NCBI GenBank assembly: GCA_036346205.1 | Contig: JARFJB010002415.1 | Coordinates: 218,501-282,500 of the forward strand | From: Vesta saturnalis | Lineage: Eukaryota; Arthropoda; Insecta; Coleoptera; Lampyridae | Length of the DNA stretch: 64,000 nucleotides | Direction of reading: 5' to 3' | The notes under the pieces: model-generated | What the model saw: only the letters and a program-made list of their open reading frames with translations | The model's database searches: none | What the model was told of the DNA's origin: nothing | Program-made: the position numbers and the translations under genes | Shown: positions 34,548 to 48,034 of the stretch, one piece after another | How positions within the stretch are numbered: position 1 is the stretch's first letter | Layout: the number at the start of each line of letters is the position of its first letter

Positions 34548-35513
34548 ATGGCTTCAAGAGAAAGTTCTCCATCATCTCCCCAGGTAAGAACCAAGAAGTC
34601 GTATGTTTTTTTAATTCTAATTTTTTTTCCATTCTTGATACATTTCTAACGTTTTATTTCTCTTTTCTTACAGGTTGCTGTTACTCCCCGTTCTCCATCG
34701 CCTGGGGAACTCCTGTATCCCTTCGACTTCATAACGCTAGCCTCCTCGACTCCTCTCCCCGACGTCCCGCCAACTCCCACACCTCAGGTTTACTATCCGA
34801 TTGACTTTGACCTCCCTTCAACTCCCACACGTCAGGATTTCTCACCCTCTTCACCTGAGGTTCTGTATATCCCGCCCTCTGCATCCTCTCCTATTACCGT
34901 GGACGCCCAATCCAGCGACGACGAAATTTATGAACTGACGACCGCAGTACTGGACTCTCTACAAGATTACAATCTTGATGCGGATACAGTAATACTTGAC
35001 ATGACCAATGCCGAAATCATTACTATCAGTGACGAGGACACCTATTGACATAGACGAACATAACGATGATAGTGATGACTTCGTCAGCATATCACCCAGT
35101 GTAGAGGGAATATGTTCTTCCTGTGCTGGAAACGATTACCTCAACACGGTGACTCCGACGTAGACATGGACCCTGCCTATAGCTATGACTTAGACGACTA
35201 CGACAATGACGCGTTACGACAACAGCGACTACTTCACGAAACTCGTACTGACTTTTGTAACGAAATCATCGTTGAAGAGAGTAGCGATGAGGATAACTTT
35301 ATGGAGACTCTCACTAACAACATGCAACAATTGGAACGTAGCGCTCACGAACTGCCAGACGTAGCACAACTAAGTGCACAGGAACAGTTACATAACAGCA
35401 CACAGGATGAGACCATTGACAACGGCAGGGTTCCAGACGCTACAGGAGCATCTCCGATAGGCACCACACTGCACGTACGCTCAATTACTTGCACCACGTC
35501 CTCGCAGGTGTAA
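34548..35513 (+). pseudogene. Gene X, spliced Ser/Pro-rich acidic protein, copy 1
   Basis: Not recognised. Exon 1 is 34,548-34,583 (12 codons, donor CAG/GTAAGA); the acceptor TTCTTACAG precedes 34,674. The joined frame is open to a TGA at 35,046 (136 residues): Ser/Pro-rich with repeated LPDVPPTPTPQ-like segments, then acidic. One-base frame changes lead on to VEGICSSCAGNDYLN at about 35,120 and MDPAYSYDLDDYDND at 35,176, with EESSDEDN further on. Copy 2 at 49,538-50,690 has the same parts in one frame, so the breaks here are probably secondary. The last codons run into the terminal repeat, replacing the C-terminal region seen in copy 2. The acidic, Pro-rich make-up would suit a regulatory protein; this is inference. 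Confidence 0.5.
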
Positions 35514-35970
35514 TGATAGAGAAGTGGAAAGCACCTTTTGCACTTGTACTAAATCAAAATGTTTTATTCCTTGAGAAAATCATGTATCTGAATAATACAC
35601 TGATTACATTTGTACATACAACAAATAAATATATTACCATATCATTATTTTTTTTTAATTTTGTTCTAAGTGTGGTATCAGAGATGTATAAAAAGTTACA
35701 CGAGCAAGCCTTGAAAAAGTGAGATGGCTATCTGAGTAGGTAGGGTGCGCAAATAGCCTTGAGAATGTGTTTAGTGTTAGTGACCTACGCAGGTTGTTTC
35801 ACCTTGGACCTGTGGTACTCTTAGAAATGTGCGACCTTGGGCAAGTTGTGTATAAAAATGGCCTACTTATTTCGCAACCGTGAGTCGGTGGGACCTTGAA
35901 ATTGTGGTAACCTTGGAAATGTGGGACCTTGGAATTGTGGTGTGTTCCAAAAGTCTCCAATCTTACCTAC
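35440..35970 (+). repeat. Right terminal repeat of Polinton-like element, copy 1
   Basis: 35,440-35,640 matches 54,985-55,240 and, inverted, 48,930-49,135, including GCACCACACTGCACGTACGC and TTGCACCACGTCC. Beyond it, 35,690-35,970 shares with 55,300-55,473 a repeated GTGGGACCTTGGAA module and the end CTCCAATCTTACCTAC, after which the two loci diverge. The point of divergence is taken as the element end. Confidence 0.6.
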
Positions 35971-36559
35971 CGACCAGAACCTGCTTATTGAATATGTATT
36001 TGACCTTAGAGTACAATTTTATACTATTCACAATGAACTACTTACCCCTAGAACTCTATGATATATTTTCAGAGAGTTCTCAGCTGGCCAGATGTGCGCC
36101 CGAGAGAACTGCAGGTGAAATAGAGTAAGTCAGCGTTGCCGGACAACTAGGTATCCAGATAGCCTCGATATGCTTACGCGTGTCAGATGCAAAAACACTT
36201 TAACTAAGAGGAGTGAAGGAACTGTACCACAGTAGATTGATAGTTTCTTCATTACATAAGTGGTCTATTAAACCAGCCAATTCGAGATTAGCCACTTACG
36301 TAACATAAGTTATCCAGTATAATCTGGAGATCAATACATTGAGATATAGGTTTTTTAAGGAAATAATACAATTAATTATTCACCTCGAAGTAATGATAAA
36401 TCCAAGGTGTACCCAAAATATCCCTCTGATAAAGGGGTTGAGAATTTCCACAAATTCAAGTTACATAGTAGGTAGAATAAAGCTCCCGAATAAGGCGGGT
36501 ACAATAATGTTAATTCAAAGTAAAATTTAGTAATAATAATATAAAGTATTGTGTGGTGT
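35971..36559. other. No gene seen
   Basis: Sequence after the element end. A short frame around 36,030-36,125 is unsupported. Confidence 0.35.
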
Positions 36560-37680
36560 GTTGTGGTGCGCTGCTCAGGGATCTTCAACCATTTCAGCGC
36601 GTGAGTTTACCTGATATGTGGTGTGCTTGGTAGTATACATCGGTTGTGATGTTGATGAGTACACTCGAATATGAGAAATAGAAATAAAAACGTATTAGTT
36701 AGTCTCACAATTTATGCACAATGGTAACGAGAAATGATACAGAGAAAGTAGGTTTAGGAGAGGATATGGTTAAGCATCGATAATGATTCACTTATCCGGG
36801 GCCTCCCATCTTGTTGCCGTTTCGGTGAGTATTTACTCAAAAAGGGCAAACTGCTGGTGGTAGGATCACTGTCTATAGGTCAGTCATAGTTTTGCATTAG
36901 CTAGTACCGATGTCACCCTTCGGACGACAGATAGGGCCTTCACCCAGATTTAAGCCTCCGAGGTTCGGTTTAAAGGGGGTTCCGCTGGCGGAGGTGTCCT
37001 TTTGTGTCGCTGTCGCAGTGGTGCGTTGGTCTGATTCCGCTGCGGGAAACATGGAAACCTCATCTGAAGTTGCCAGGTGATCATAACCGCAGCTCACATA
37101 CTTAGCCCGGTCGGTAAAGGGTTAGTGCATCCACTGAAATGACGATATCCGATGTCCGATGTCCTCCTCCAGGAACGCTGTGCGTAACAGAACCCCTGGT
37201 ACTGGCGAGCGACACTCCGCTATACCGCATTTCTGTCTCAAGTCTGCTCTGTCTCTGCTAGTGGCAGCTGGTCGAATAAAATCGGGAGGTCCTTGTTCCT
37301 TCACCTTGAAACAAGAGATAGTACCAATATTGTGCTTGTGTAGCTAAAAAAAAACGTCGCTGTCGAAGATTTTTACAGGTACTTCTCGTAGAACCACCTT
37401 AAACGTACGCTCACACTCTCCTAGTAGGTATTGTACGGAGTAGCATGCCCATCAAGCCCGGTAAGCTGAAGAAGGATTTCCGGCGGCACTCTCTCCCTGG
37501 TAACGGTAACTTCCATGACTTTCGGGTGGTCCGTGGTATCAGCTCGAAAACGTTGACGGTCATCGTGGCGTGGTCACCAGAGTGGCGAGATTACTGCGTT
37601 CTAAGTCTAACCGCTTTCAAGTAACTATAGTGAAAACGGTGGTAGTTGCAGAACGATGAAAGTAAGCTCCATATTATTCG
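36560..37680. other. Unclassified GC-richer segment
   Basis: Markedly richer in G+C than the flanks, without a long open frame or known motif. Local features include GGTTCCGCTGGCGGAGG at about 36,978 and a GATGTCCGATGTCC doublet at 37,150. It could be a retroelement untranslated region or a SINE-like sequence. I cannot place it. Confidence 0.3.
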
Positions 37681-40600
37681 CAAACGCAATATACTCTTGT
37701 TTAGTGTACTGATATAAGGCAGTGAGTGCTGACGGTAGATAAATGGCTTATCTAATCAAATAATGCACTAAAGCACGACTGTATTGTAGAATCAATAAAT
37801 AATGGTAGAATTAATTGGGTAAGTATAACAATGTTCACTACATACGCATATATCCCAAAACAAGCCAATAAAAAGTTTTAAATTTTTAAATCGAAAATGT
37901 ATGTTGGGTTGCCTGGAATGAGGCGTTTTAAAACATTATTTTACTAAACTGTAACTCTAAAATTTGCTACAAACTAAATTTTGAGTGTTACAATAAATCC
38001 AACTAAATTGTAACGCGTTATTAGGGTAAGTTTTGGACACCTTTTTCGTTAATTAGACAAAGTACAAAAATGGTTATAAGCTAATATTACGTAAGAATAA
38101 AATATTACAGTGTAGCGCAGTATTATTTTTGTATTCTTGGAACCTAATCTTATTATTAAGCAAAAGATTAGAAAAGAAGTGCGCAGTCCTTCTGTTATTA
38201 CAAATTATAGCTCCAGCAACGGTTTCAGTATAAACGTATCTAACGTTTTAATAAAAACATTAAAAGTTGAATGAAATTTGAAGTGTAGTACTTGTTGCAT
38301 ACATTTCTTTGGGCTCTGTAGTGTTTGCTTTATAGTTCGACCCTCTAATTTCAATTAGAGCTGTCTTAGTTTTTATACGAATAAACGAAAGTATAGTGCG
38401 CATTGTGAGTTTTTGAAATGCAATATTGGAAAAATAAAAAAAAAAAATTTCTTATTGTGATGAATCAATTTCTATAAATTCACAATACTTTAGCATATAT
38501 AATCCCCATTGCGTGGAGCGGGTGTGACAATTCAGCCACAGTATAACACGAAAAGTAATACATGTCAAAGTGTCTCGCCCTTTGTGTTATAGAAAACCCT
38601 CGAATTGACAGTTCATTCCACTGATAATTACCATTAATTTCACGCCTTACGCAATGTCATGCAGACGTGGTGTTATTGACATACAACCGTGTAGATAAAT
38701 TATTTACTACATGCATAACTAATCTTTTCAGAAACTTCTTAATGTGAGTATGTATTTCAAATATTGGTAGTAGACTTTAAATTAAAATAAACACCCTCAC
38801 TGTCAATGTAATGTCAGTGATTAAAAACGTGTTTAAGACACGCGGCTTCCGCTATATGCTATCCATATTTGTTAGTTGACACCAAAACGCGTGTGACTGT
38901 TTTTATTCCATTTCCATCATGTGACAAAAGATCGCATTTATTATAGTGATCGGATTGGGTTGATATCTAACTAGGAGTTGGTTATCTTTTCGCTCTTAGG
39001 GAGCAATTGATTACTAGCATTCACCCTAAACCCACAAATCTGATTGTAATCAGAGAGAAGAGAAAATAACTGTTGATTATGCTCAGTCTTTCACGCTTAC
39101 GCGTGCCAACGTTTTTGTTTATCTTAGGATTTTATGGTTGATAAAGATGCTCTACTCACTATATTCGCTTACGGACTACCCCTATAACGAGCATTCAAAA
39201 GTAGCAGTAGTAGTAAAGAAACAAAACTGTTCACTAACCAACTTATTATGCTGTACTCATAAATTATCGTCAATTTATGCGAGAGGAATCAACCCATTAA
39301 GCCAACAATAATACAATCTACAAACCGTTGCAATTGCAGTAATGCACATAATTCTCTAGAGCCAGGCTTCCAACAGTTTGAAAGGGACAATACTCTACAT
39401 TTCTAGAAATATATAATCTTTGGGTTAATTTAATATCTCAATTATTTTCTAAATAACTCCCTTGCATGTCATATTCAAATTCATAAAACTTAAAGGAGAT
39501 ATTTTGGTGAACAATACATTAGTTTAACTCTATCACGCTCACTATTAGAAAGCATCTTGTCAAACTTGGAAATTCCACTCTATTGTTGAGTGTGTTTGCG
39601 GTTAATCGATATGCTAACTCAGGGAATAAACAAATTACGTTGGTAAAACGTACTACGTTACTTACTTTCATGAAGGCCTCTTAGCAAGTGGATGAATGGT
39701 TGATTTGTTCAGATAGTGTAGGCCCTCTCAACATAACTTTAACCAAAAGAATTGTGAAGCTAAGCATGTTTCTTATCACACAATAGAGTTTGTTATTGAG
39801 CTATTTCAGCAACGAGAATGTACTCGGTTAACTTTAGGAGTTTTATCAGACTTATTTGTCGAAGTACTTACAGAATGCCATAAAGGTAATTTTAATGTAT
39901 CATGTATTTGATTTACACGATAATTTAGTTGTTGGAAGCAAACTTCAATATACCTAACATAAATCACTAAGTTATAAAAACTGTGAATATGAATATCTCG
40001 CGAGCTGGAGAATAAATATTAGAGCGGCTTTGATAGAATTGCGATAAACCTTCATTTGGCTATATCTAAGCACGGATTTGCATGGAATTAAGGGATAAGC
40101 GGAAAGAGGGTTCCGTCTAACGTGTTGCAATGCACTTTGAAGTTCACGCCTGTCAAAGACTCTTTTGTTAAACGTTACTTATTATTGCGTTCGTTTAATC
40201 CTTTACATCTATATACGTGACAATGAGTTATGATTTCCCGAATTTTAATTATCGTAAAACCTTTGAGAGTCATATTTCCGTTAATACGGTATATCAGTTC
40301 TACCAATTTTTTGCTGAGCGGGATTGTTCACTATTGTTTGCTTTGAAACAATATATTTCAATTATATTCCTATACCAATAACATCACGTTGAAATTAAAA
40401 CCACAGTGACCACTGAAAACCGTATGAACAGGGTATTTGACGGTCCGTTAATTAATACGTATTTTTGCAAATATTAGCCACTAAATTAGCCCTTAAGTCA
40501 GCAATTTTTCAGTAGTTAATGAAACAAATTATTATAAAATATCAAAGCACAGTAATTATAACAAAACTTTATCAATTTTTTTGTTTAATTAAGAGTCAAG

Positions 40601-43600
40601 ATATGGTATGTTGTATTTATGTAATTCGTAATAAGTATCAATAAATGAACTAGTTTATTTTCTTTTTTTGTTAGAATGTTAGATGTTTTACGAGCCCTTA
40701 ACGCACTAAATTGTAGGTACACATAGTCATAGTTTACAATTTAATGAAAGTTATAGCCAATGCTTTGTTTTAATTGTTTTGTATTTTTGGAGGCGATGGG
40801 AAACTTCCAGTACAGTGGTTATAAGGATAACGAGATTTAGACGCTAATAGCATGTGCAGATTATCTTTAAGTATAATAATGTTGCAATAATAAATATGAC
40901 CGCCTGAATATGCTGACGAGAGAACTTATTGGCTAGTTTTGGCACTCGAAGTTTCGTACGAAACGTGCGTAATTTTTTTAAATCTTTTACGATTGTGGTT
41001 GGCTCAAAGTGAGCAGTTTAATGGTGCCAATTTTGTTGAGACGGAAGCGAAAGGATTGAATCCGCAGCTGTGGTACGTTTAAGACGCGTTAAGAAATTCT
41101 AAGGTCTTGAGCGTGATTGATGAAATCAAGTACACTGTTTGTTGAGATAATCGAACGAAAGTGTATTCAAATTCAAGGCGAACTAAAACAAAACCCGAAA
41201 GACGCGTGATCAGTCTTCTGCAGTTTTCATCGGTTTAACACTTTTTACGTATTTTTCAAATTATTTAGACAATTTTCAACATGATGTCTGTATGCGCACG
41301 CGCGCGCGTGCGTTCGGGCGCATGTGAATTTTGTTTAAATGCAGTCAATTTGACTGAAATCCTGTATTTAGGGTTATTATTCAAATACCCCGTTTTATCA
41401 AATTGTTAAAATCGATTTGCTTTATGGAGGGGATTTAAGCACCTTTTAAATATCTTTATAACTATTAATCTCGGAGAAAAATGTTTACATACTTTCTTTA
41501 AAGATAATTCGATTTTAGAGAACTTCTCTTTGTGAGAGTTTTTTAGAGTTAATGAGCTCTAAAAAGTTATTAGTATGTGCTCTAAAGTATAGTTATAACT
41601 GTAGCACAATTAGCTTTATATCAAAAAGTATAGAAATCAAAATTGAATCAACAATGTAAACTCCTCTTTTAAAAATAATTCAACTTTAATAATAAAATCC
41701 CGCTCTAATACCAATATTAAACCAAGGAAGATCGTACGTTGACTACTTATTATTGATTAGAAATGAAACGTGGAATGTAAATAATATAGTGTTATAAGTT
41801 AGCATTTAACGGCTCTTTTTTCAATGTTCTTAATTTATACACTAGAATTTATATTGACTCCAAGAGGCTCAACAAATTTCCTTAAATTGGTGGTCGTAAT
41901 ATATCTAACAGGTATGTTTCGAACAGAAAATTCCAAATACCAAAACTACTACAAATTAGTAATTCATTTGGGTTTTTCGATTTTATGCTCCATTAAATTG
42001 TATGATTTAAAGCCAAATGTGCGATTTTGTATTCACATCACTAAAAATATAACTAATTATCAGTGAAAACAAGCAATTTTTACTTGTACGTCACAAACGT
42101 AATCGTTAAGGGTATAAGCTAGAATCGCGGTAGCAAAAGGCAATATCTTATACTAACGCAGAAAAATTGTACAATTTTAAACTATACATGCGTATTCTAA
42201 ATAAAGATAACATTACGGGTAGGTTTTCTCGTGACTACTAAGCAATTCCGTATCCGCTCATTAACCGAGTGTGCGGCTATTTAGGTAAATGCTGGAGCAG
42301 CAACTTCCCCTTCAGCACATCCAATTTCAAGCCAACTAAGCACACATACCGAATGTATGTATGTTGGGAATCCACAATTGTGCTTTGAAGAGCTTGAAAA
42401 TTTCAAGCAGTCCAGTATATTCCATGGTTAGGTAATGAAGCATCACTTTCCCGTTTTTAGATGTAGCTCTTGAAAGTAATAATAATATAATATTTTGTTT
42501 ACTAAACAGTTTACAACCAGCGCAGGATAAAATTATGGATAAATTACATAATTTTCCAATTCGCGATTGGAAAATTTTTAACTAAACTAAATTATGAAAA
42601 TAAAAACTATTAACGTTCGTAGTTAAACTATTTATCTTTTTTGGGAAGAACTTAAAATCGAATTTTACAAGCTTTAAACGTTTGGGTGGCAATTGCCCTC
42701 CTCAGTAAAAGTAGAGATGTAATATTTACATAAAATAGCTTGTTTGCAATTAGAGTAGGAGAAATTAACGAAAAGGATCAAGGTTACTCTGATGTCGCTG
42801 TATTACAAATTTGGGAGGAGGCTTTGAAACAATGTGATCAAGAAGTGTGGAAAAAAACTATTACACATAAGGAAAAAATTATATCTTAATGGTGATCACG
42901 TGAAAAGGTGTTAGATATAACAGTAGAACCATTGGTAATTTGTATTAATGGCGATACTTCAGATGTGCAGTGATAGTTAATGTTTTAATTTTAAGTTTAC
43001 CTACACTTTTTTTTTAATTCTCAATAAAATACTGAAATTTAAAATTATAAATGGTTTGATTCGCTACATTGTGTAAAAAAAATGATATATTGATGATATA
43101 GTGTCCGTCTTAGTTCGGCACCCGCAGCGACGATAATGTAGCATTCCATTCTCTCTATTTCCAAATATTGTGTGTTAGAACGAAATAGATACAAACTACG
43201 AGTGTGCACGCCCAATAAAGCGCTAAGCAGAAATTCGCAATCATTCATTTTACGGACTATAGTTATATCAATGAAATTGACGTTTCGGCCGTTATTGACT
43301 TTAGTTTTGACGTTCAAAGCTAGAATGTAAGAAAAGGTAGTACGAAGAAAATTTTCATGGTGCGTTTATGCTTATGTAGAATGTATGATTGGCCAAGGTG
43401 TTGGAAGTGATCTTGCGGTGGAAGACCCTGTGTAGGAATTTAAAAACGATTTGGTACAACACTGTAAGGGGAAATAATTTTAAATGAATGCAAATTTTTA
43501 TTAGGAGTGATTTACAATAATTAATTAAAAAGTTCTAGTTGTTTTCATGTCTGAGCTGTGCTTTTCACTTTTGTTTTTTTGCAGGTGTCTGTAGTTCTCT

Positions 43601-44358
43601 TTTTGTGAACTTTGGTTACTTGCACGTCATGAAATATCGAGGTGCCTTACTTTGTGTAGATTAGTAAATGTTTTTTTACAATGACCTAAATGAAAGTAAA
43701 ATTGAGCTGGACTCGCATTTACAGTAGACATTATTAAATAATAAGGAAATCTGGGAGATCATAATGCATGGAATAGTTTTTATGTTTTGTCGTAGCGAAT
43801 AAATTTTACGCTTGGTAACAATTGTAAATCACCGCTGTGTAAATAGAAAATGTCATAAATACTGTTAAAATTGGTGTATAGATTTGGTATTTAGTTAGGG
43901 AACAGTTTTACTTTTTATTCAAACCATTATTCAAGCTAAAGAAATAAGCTTGAGATGTGCATTTGGGGATTAAGAACGTGAGAAGCAATATATGGATAAG
44001 TATAGAGCATTACAACTGAAATACAATCAGGACAGAAACTGCAGTTTTTATACGCGCCTCGTTTATAGTTGTGAAAATCGAATTTATACCAGGTTAATCA
44101 ATTTCGCACATTAAGTATTGTATTTAACCGGTAAAATCTATGGGAGTTACATTTCTAGCCATACCGTACTAGAAACTGAACAGTTTGTAGTAACATATTT
44201 CTGAGCAAATCCGTAATAATAGTAATAAAAAAATAAAAATAAGCTGGTTTAGAAAATATTTGCTCACATCGTGTTCCGCATTTATATTTTGGTTTAAATC
44301 CATTTTTCGTATATTCTGTAATTCATCTTATTAGGATAACCTGATGTAATACATCGCA
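37681..44358. other. Long AT-rich region without recognised genes
   Basis: No open frame with motifs, no convincing splice series and no tandem arrays. Only minor items: an alternating CGCGCG patch at 41,295-41,312, a short hairpin at about 42,554-42,580, and a poly-A run at 38,438-38,450. Probably intergenic or intronic DNA. Confidence 0.45.
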
Positions 44359-44670
44359 TTACATACTGCGAACGTAAGCATTTGGCACAAATCCATCTTC
44401 ACTCCCACCATTTAAAATTAGTAATCTTCGTCGATTCGCTGACGTATGAACATAGTCCCATCTATACATACAATCGACCGATTCTCTTCTCGAAATTTCT
44501 TCATGTTCCTTAAAAAAGAATCGCAGGCCGCTAATTTGGTATTGCTCCTTTAAAATCTTTTGGTTGTTTTCAAATTTTCTCAACCTGAAAGAAATTAACT
44601 TTAATTTATACTTATAACAGCTTTTCTGTTTTGTGACAATCGATTGTCGTTCTGCGCAAATATCTATCAA
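44359..44670 (-). pseudogene. Fragment of a DDE-type transposase
   Basis: A 103-codon minus frame. The C-terminal stretch RRLLILNGGSEDGFVPNA closely follows the HAGxEDGFVPNA-type block of an insect DDE transposase family. Upstream, SVDCMYRWDYVHTSANRR sits where the catalytic DETWVH box belongs, but the acidic residues are altered. The N-terminal and terminal repeats are missing. A lone decayed fragment. Confidence 0.45.
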
Positions 44671-45479
44671 AATTATTCAGCGAATTTTTTTGCTTTGTTT
44701 TTCTTGAAGCTTGCCAAATTTTGATTGAACACTATCATTAGATTGCGTTTCTGTTTAATTCTTTGAATGTTGCTATGTGTTGATTCAAAACACTGAAAAG
44801 TGACTGTTTATTGGTACTTTTAAGGTAATTTTAATACTACTTAAAAATTGTACTTAAGTTAAAGGTTTAAAATAAACAGTCACAACGTTCTTTAGTACTG
44901 CTTGTTAGATTATGTGAAGCATACACTTATAATTTTATCTTGTCAGCCTGACCTGGTGTGTCCGTCCGTATCCGCGATTATGAGAAAACGGTATAATTTT
45001 TTTTAAATATGTTTTCGCCAATCTATAGCATAGCCGCCCTTATTTTTGAACTCGATGGGGTGACCCCTATTGTGTCAAACGTCAAGGTCAACAAAATTTT
45101 GCGTGTGTCCATTTGTGGTCATTTCTAGCTTACTGAGGAAATTGAAATAAAGTGCTGAAACCTGCTGAAAAGTCATGAAGCTGTGCCCATGGACGTATTA
45201 AAATGATTTTATCAACGGCTCCTACTCCACCATAGATGATTTCCTGAAGACCTATTGTGAGCCTTAAACGTTAATAACTGTAATGATTGGTGCTAATCAT
45301 TCCAAATAAACCATTGCGATACTTTGAACTGAGAAACTGTACGCAATACTGCAAGTATTTATGTCAAATTGATTGGAAAAATGAATGACAGCATTTGCGA
45401 GATGTACAAGAACAAAATTTTGTTTTATCATATTGGTTTCCGCCTACCCCGTAAAGCAGTAGTGTGTTGGGTATGCATG
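44671..45479. other. No gene seen
   Basis: AT-rich spacer with no coding, RNA or array signal recognised. Confidence 0.35.
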
Positions 45480-45745
45480 TATGTATCATGTTGGTCACCT
45501 TTTCCCTCAATGTTCAAAAAAAATGTATACACCAATTTTATTGGTAGAACGGTCCAAACTATTTTCTCGGTGGGCAAAAACCAAGTTTATATTTTCCCTG
45601 TGGTAGTCATCGTTTGAGATCTACAATTTTTGAAATCTTTAGTTATATACAAATTTCACTGGGTAAACGGTGAAAACTATTTGTTCAGTGGGCAAAAATA
45701 AAATTTTAAGGATTTGCTATGTCAGTCATCTTTTAGGACCAGTAA
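45480..45745. repeat. Satellite with ~115-bp unit, locus 2
   Basis: Two units, at about 45,526 and 45,644 (118 bp apart), with TATACACCAATTTTATTGG, ACGGTCCAAACTATTT, TCGGTGGGCAAAAA and GTCATCTTTTAGGACC. It continues in register at 48,035 after the intervening LINE. Confidence 0.75.
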
Positions 45746-45749
45746 TGTA

Positions 45750-48030
45750 TAACAGGTGGGAGGCATGTGTACCCCATGCCAGCCGGGGAGGTACCACAAC
45801 CACCACCATGTGCTCCTTAATATTAGGTCTACGATTTTTTGAGCTCACTAAGGGTCACCGGTCACCTTTTTCCTTGTCCTTAATCTATTCTCATCCTTAT
45901 TCTTCCTTCTAACCCTGACTGTCTTCCTATCGGATTGAAAGTCCGAAATTAAAAATTAAAAAATGGCTGTGGTTTCTACGGTAATAAATTCCGGAAGTAA
46001 AATCCTACCCCGTTGGGATGTCCAGGAGGGCGGGGTCTACGCGATCTCGGTCAACGAAGATACACACTTTCAGATCCACTATTGCAATATCCGCGGTATC
46101 AGGTCTAATCGTAATGCTGTTGACCAACATATTGAACAACTACAATCTGATATTGTTTCTATCTGAAAGCTCCGATACACAAGACTTGCAATTTCCCCGA
46201 TACAATCTTCATTCTAACTTTCGATACAAAGGAGGTGTATGTACCTATCTCAAGGCAACGTCGTTTGCAAGAGGATTTCTTCTTTGAAGAATAAAAAATT
46301 TGACGTGATTTGGTTTAAAAATCCTATATTTGTGAAATTCTGCTGTTGCGTTTATAGGTCTCCTAATGTTAGTAACTTTCAAGACTTCTTTGATTAGCTT
46401 AGCTTGAAAGTTGACTGTCTTCTATCTCAGTTTCCATCTTGCGGTATCTCAATTTTGGGAGACTTCAATAACTCTAATTGGCTTCAATTTTCATCTAGTA
46501 CTAATCCTGCTGTGCATAGTGCAGAAACATTTGCTATGTCTTGTGATCTCATACAAATGATTCCTGAACCCACAAGAATCCCTGATAACCCTAACCATAC
46601 TCCACATCTTCTAGATCCCTTTCTTACATCAAACCTACTTGTTTACAAAATTTCCGTTCTTTCCCCTCTGGGTCTATCTGACCATTGGCTTATAGAAATC
46701 AATTCTACTGTCTCTAATTGCTCTGTTGCTCGCAACACTGATAGAACCTTGTGGTGTTTAAAGTCAGGTAAATGAAATGATTTACGGGACTTCTTTGCAA
46801 CCTTTCCATGGGGTGAACACTATTTTAAGTCGTCCTCTTCTTCGGACATTGCTCTATCAATATCTGAAGTCATCCTCATGGGCATGGAGTTATACATTAC
46901 CAAAAAACAAAATCGTATGGGTCATTTTCGTTCCCAAGCCTGGTTCAATATGACTTGTGCTGATGCAATATATTTGAAAAATAAATCTGGTATTAAGTGG
47001 AAACCTAATAAAACGGTTGAGAGTCATGCACACTATGTCGGTGCTAGAAATACCTGCATCTCCTTTGGGCAGCTAAAACCATCAGTAAACACTTTGGTAC
47101 ATCTTCATGACATCTTTGACAGATCGGTAGTTGCTGATTCTGTAGACAAAGTTAAACTTTTGTGGATTTATATGCATCAAACTCGCGTATCAATGATTCT
47201 GGAGAAGATGTGTGCCTAGCCAGCTCTTCTTCATACTTTATGAAATCAATTAGTTTTCGGCAAAACCTTCTAGAATCGATTATCAGTAGGCTAGATCTCT
47301 ATTGAGAGGCGACTGACCCAGGCGGTATCCCAGCTACTGTCTTAAATAAATATCCCCTGAACTAGTACTAGTCCTATCTAAGCTCTATTCGATCTCTATG
47401 TCTTCTGGGGAATTTTATTCATCATGAAAGTTAGCAAATGTTAAAACTATTCCCAAAAAGGCGATAAGGCCTATTCTTTGAACCACCGGCGATTTGCCAT
47501 CATTTCCATTTTGTTTAAAATCATGGAAAAAGCCATCAATTAGCACCTTCTTTCTTTCCTTGAAACTAAAAAACTACTTAGCGACCACCAATATAGTTTT
47601 ATGCAGAGTCGTTTAACAGGTGATCTTCTTTCATATCTGACCCAAGTTTGGAACAATACATTAGAACAATCTGGTGAAACGGTTGTAGTTGCTTTAGGTA
47701 TCTCAAAGGCATTTGACACAAGTGTTGACATGCCAAACTCACCTCGTTCGGATTAAATCATATACTCGTCAACTGGGTTTCTAGTTTCCTTGATAAAAAA
47801 CGTGTCGTAGTTGATGGCTTTTTTTTAACGCGGGCGTACCACAGAGATCAGTTATAGCGCCTACACTTTTTCTGCTATATATAAATGATCTTATTTATTC
47901 AACGACCAAGCCGATTAACTACTTTGCTGACGACAGTACTCTTCATTTTGGTTCATCTGTCTACTCATAATGGTAATCCATCCTCTATCTTAAATCAAGA
48001 CATTACGTGGTAGGCCAAACTTGTCCTGTT
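45750..48030 (+). pseudogene. LINE (CR1/Jockey group) copy 2
   Basis: The start near 45,750 includes a short leader, then ATG at 45,963. The endonuclease reads IHYCNIRGIRSNRNAVDQHI at about 46,075, SILGDFNNSNWLQF at about 46,450 and LGLSDHWLIEINS at about 46,670. Next come the linker (TLWCLKSGK, then a TGA) and a damaged reverse transcriptase with KIMEKAI at about 47,520, a SKAFD motif near 47,705 and YFADDSTLHFG at about 47,925 (both catalytic Asp). It ends soon after, so the 3' part is lost. Same family as 16,420-18,610; it preserves the 5' end that copy 1 lacks. Many stops. Confidence 0.75.
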
Positions 48031-48034
48031 CAGA

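Noticed and set aside
41290..41315. CGCGCG patch as a CpG island or Z-DNA promoter
   Set aside because: Only about 25 bp in AT-rich DNA, with no adjacent gene.
42550..42582. Short hairpin TTTTCCAAT/ATTGGAAAA
   Set aside because: Arms of about 11 bp with AT-rich sequence; expected by chance and no neighbouring element.
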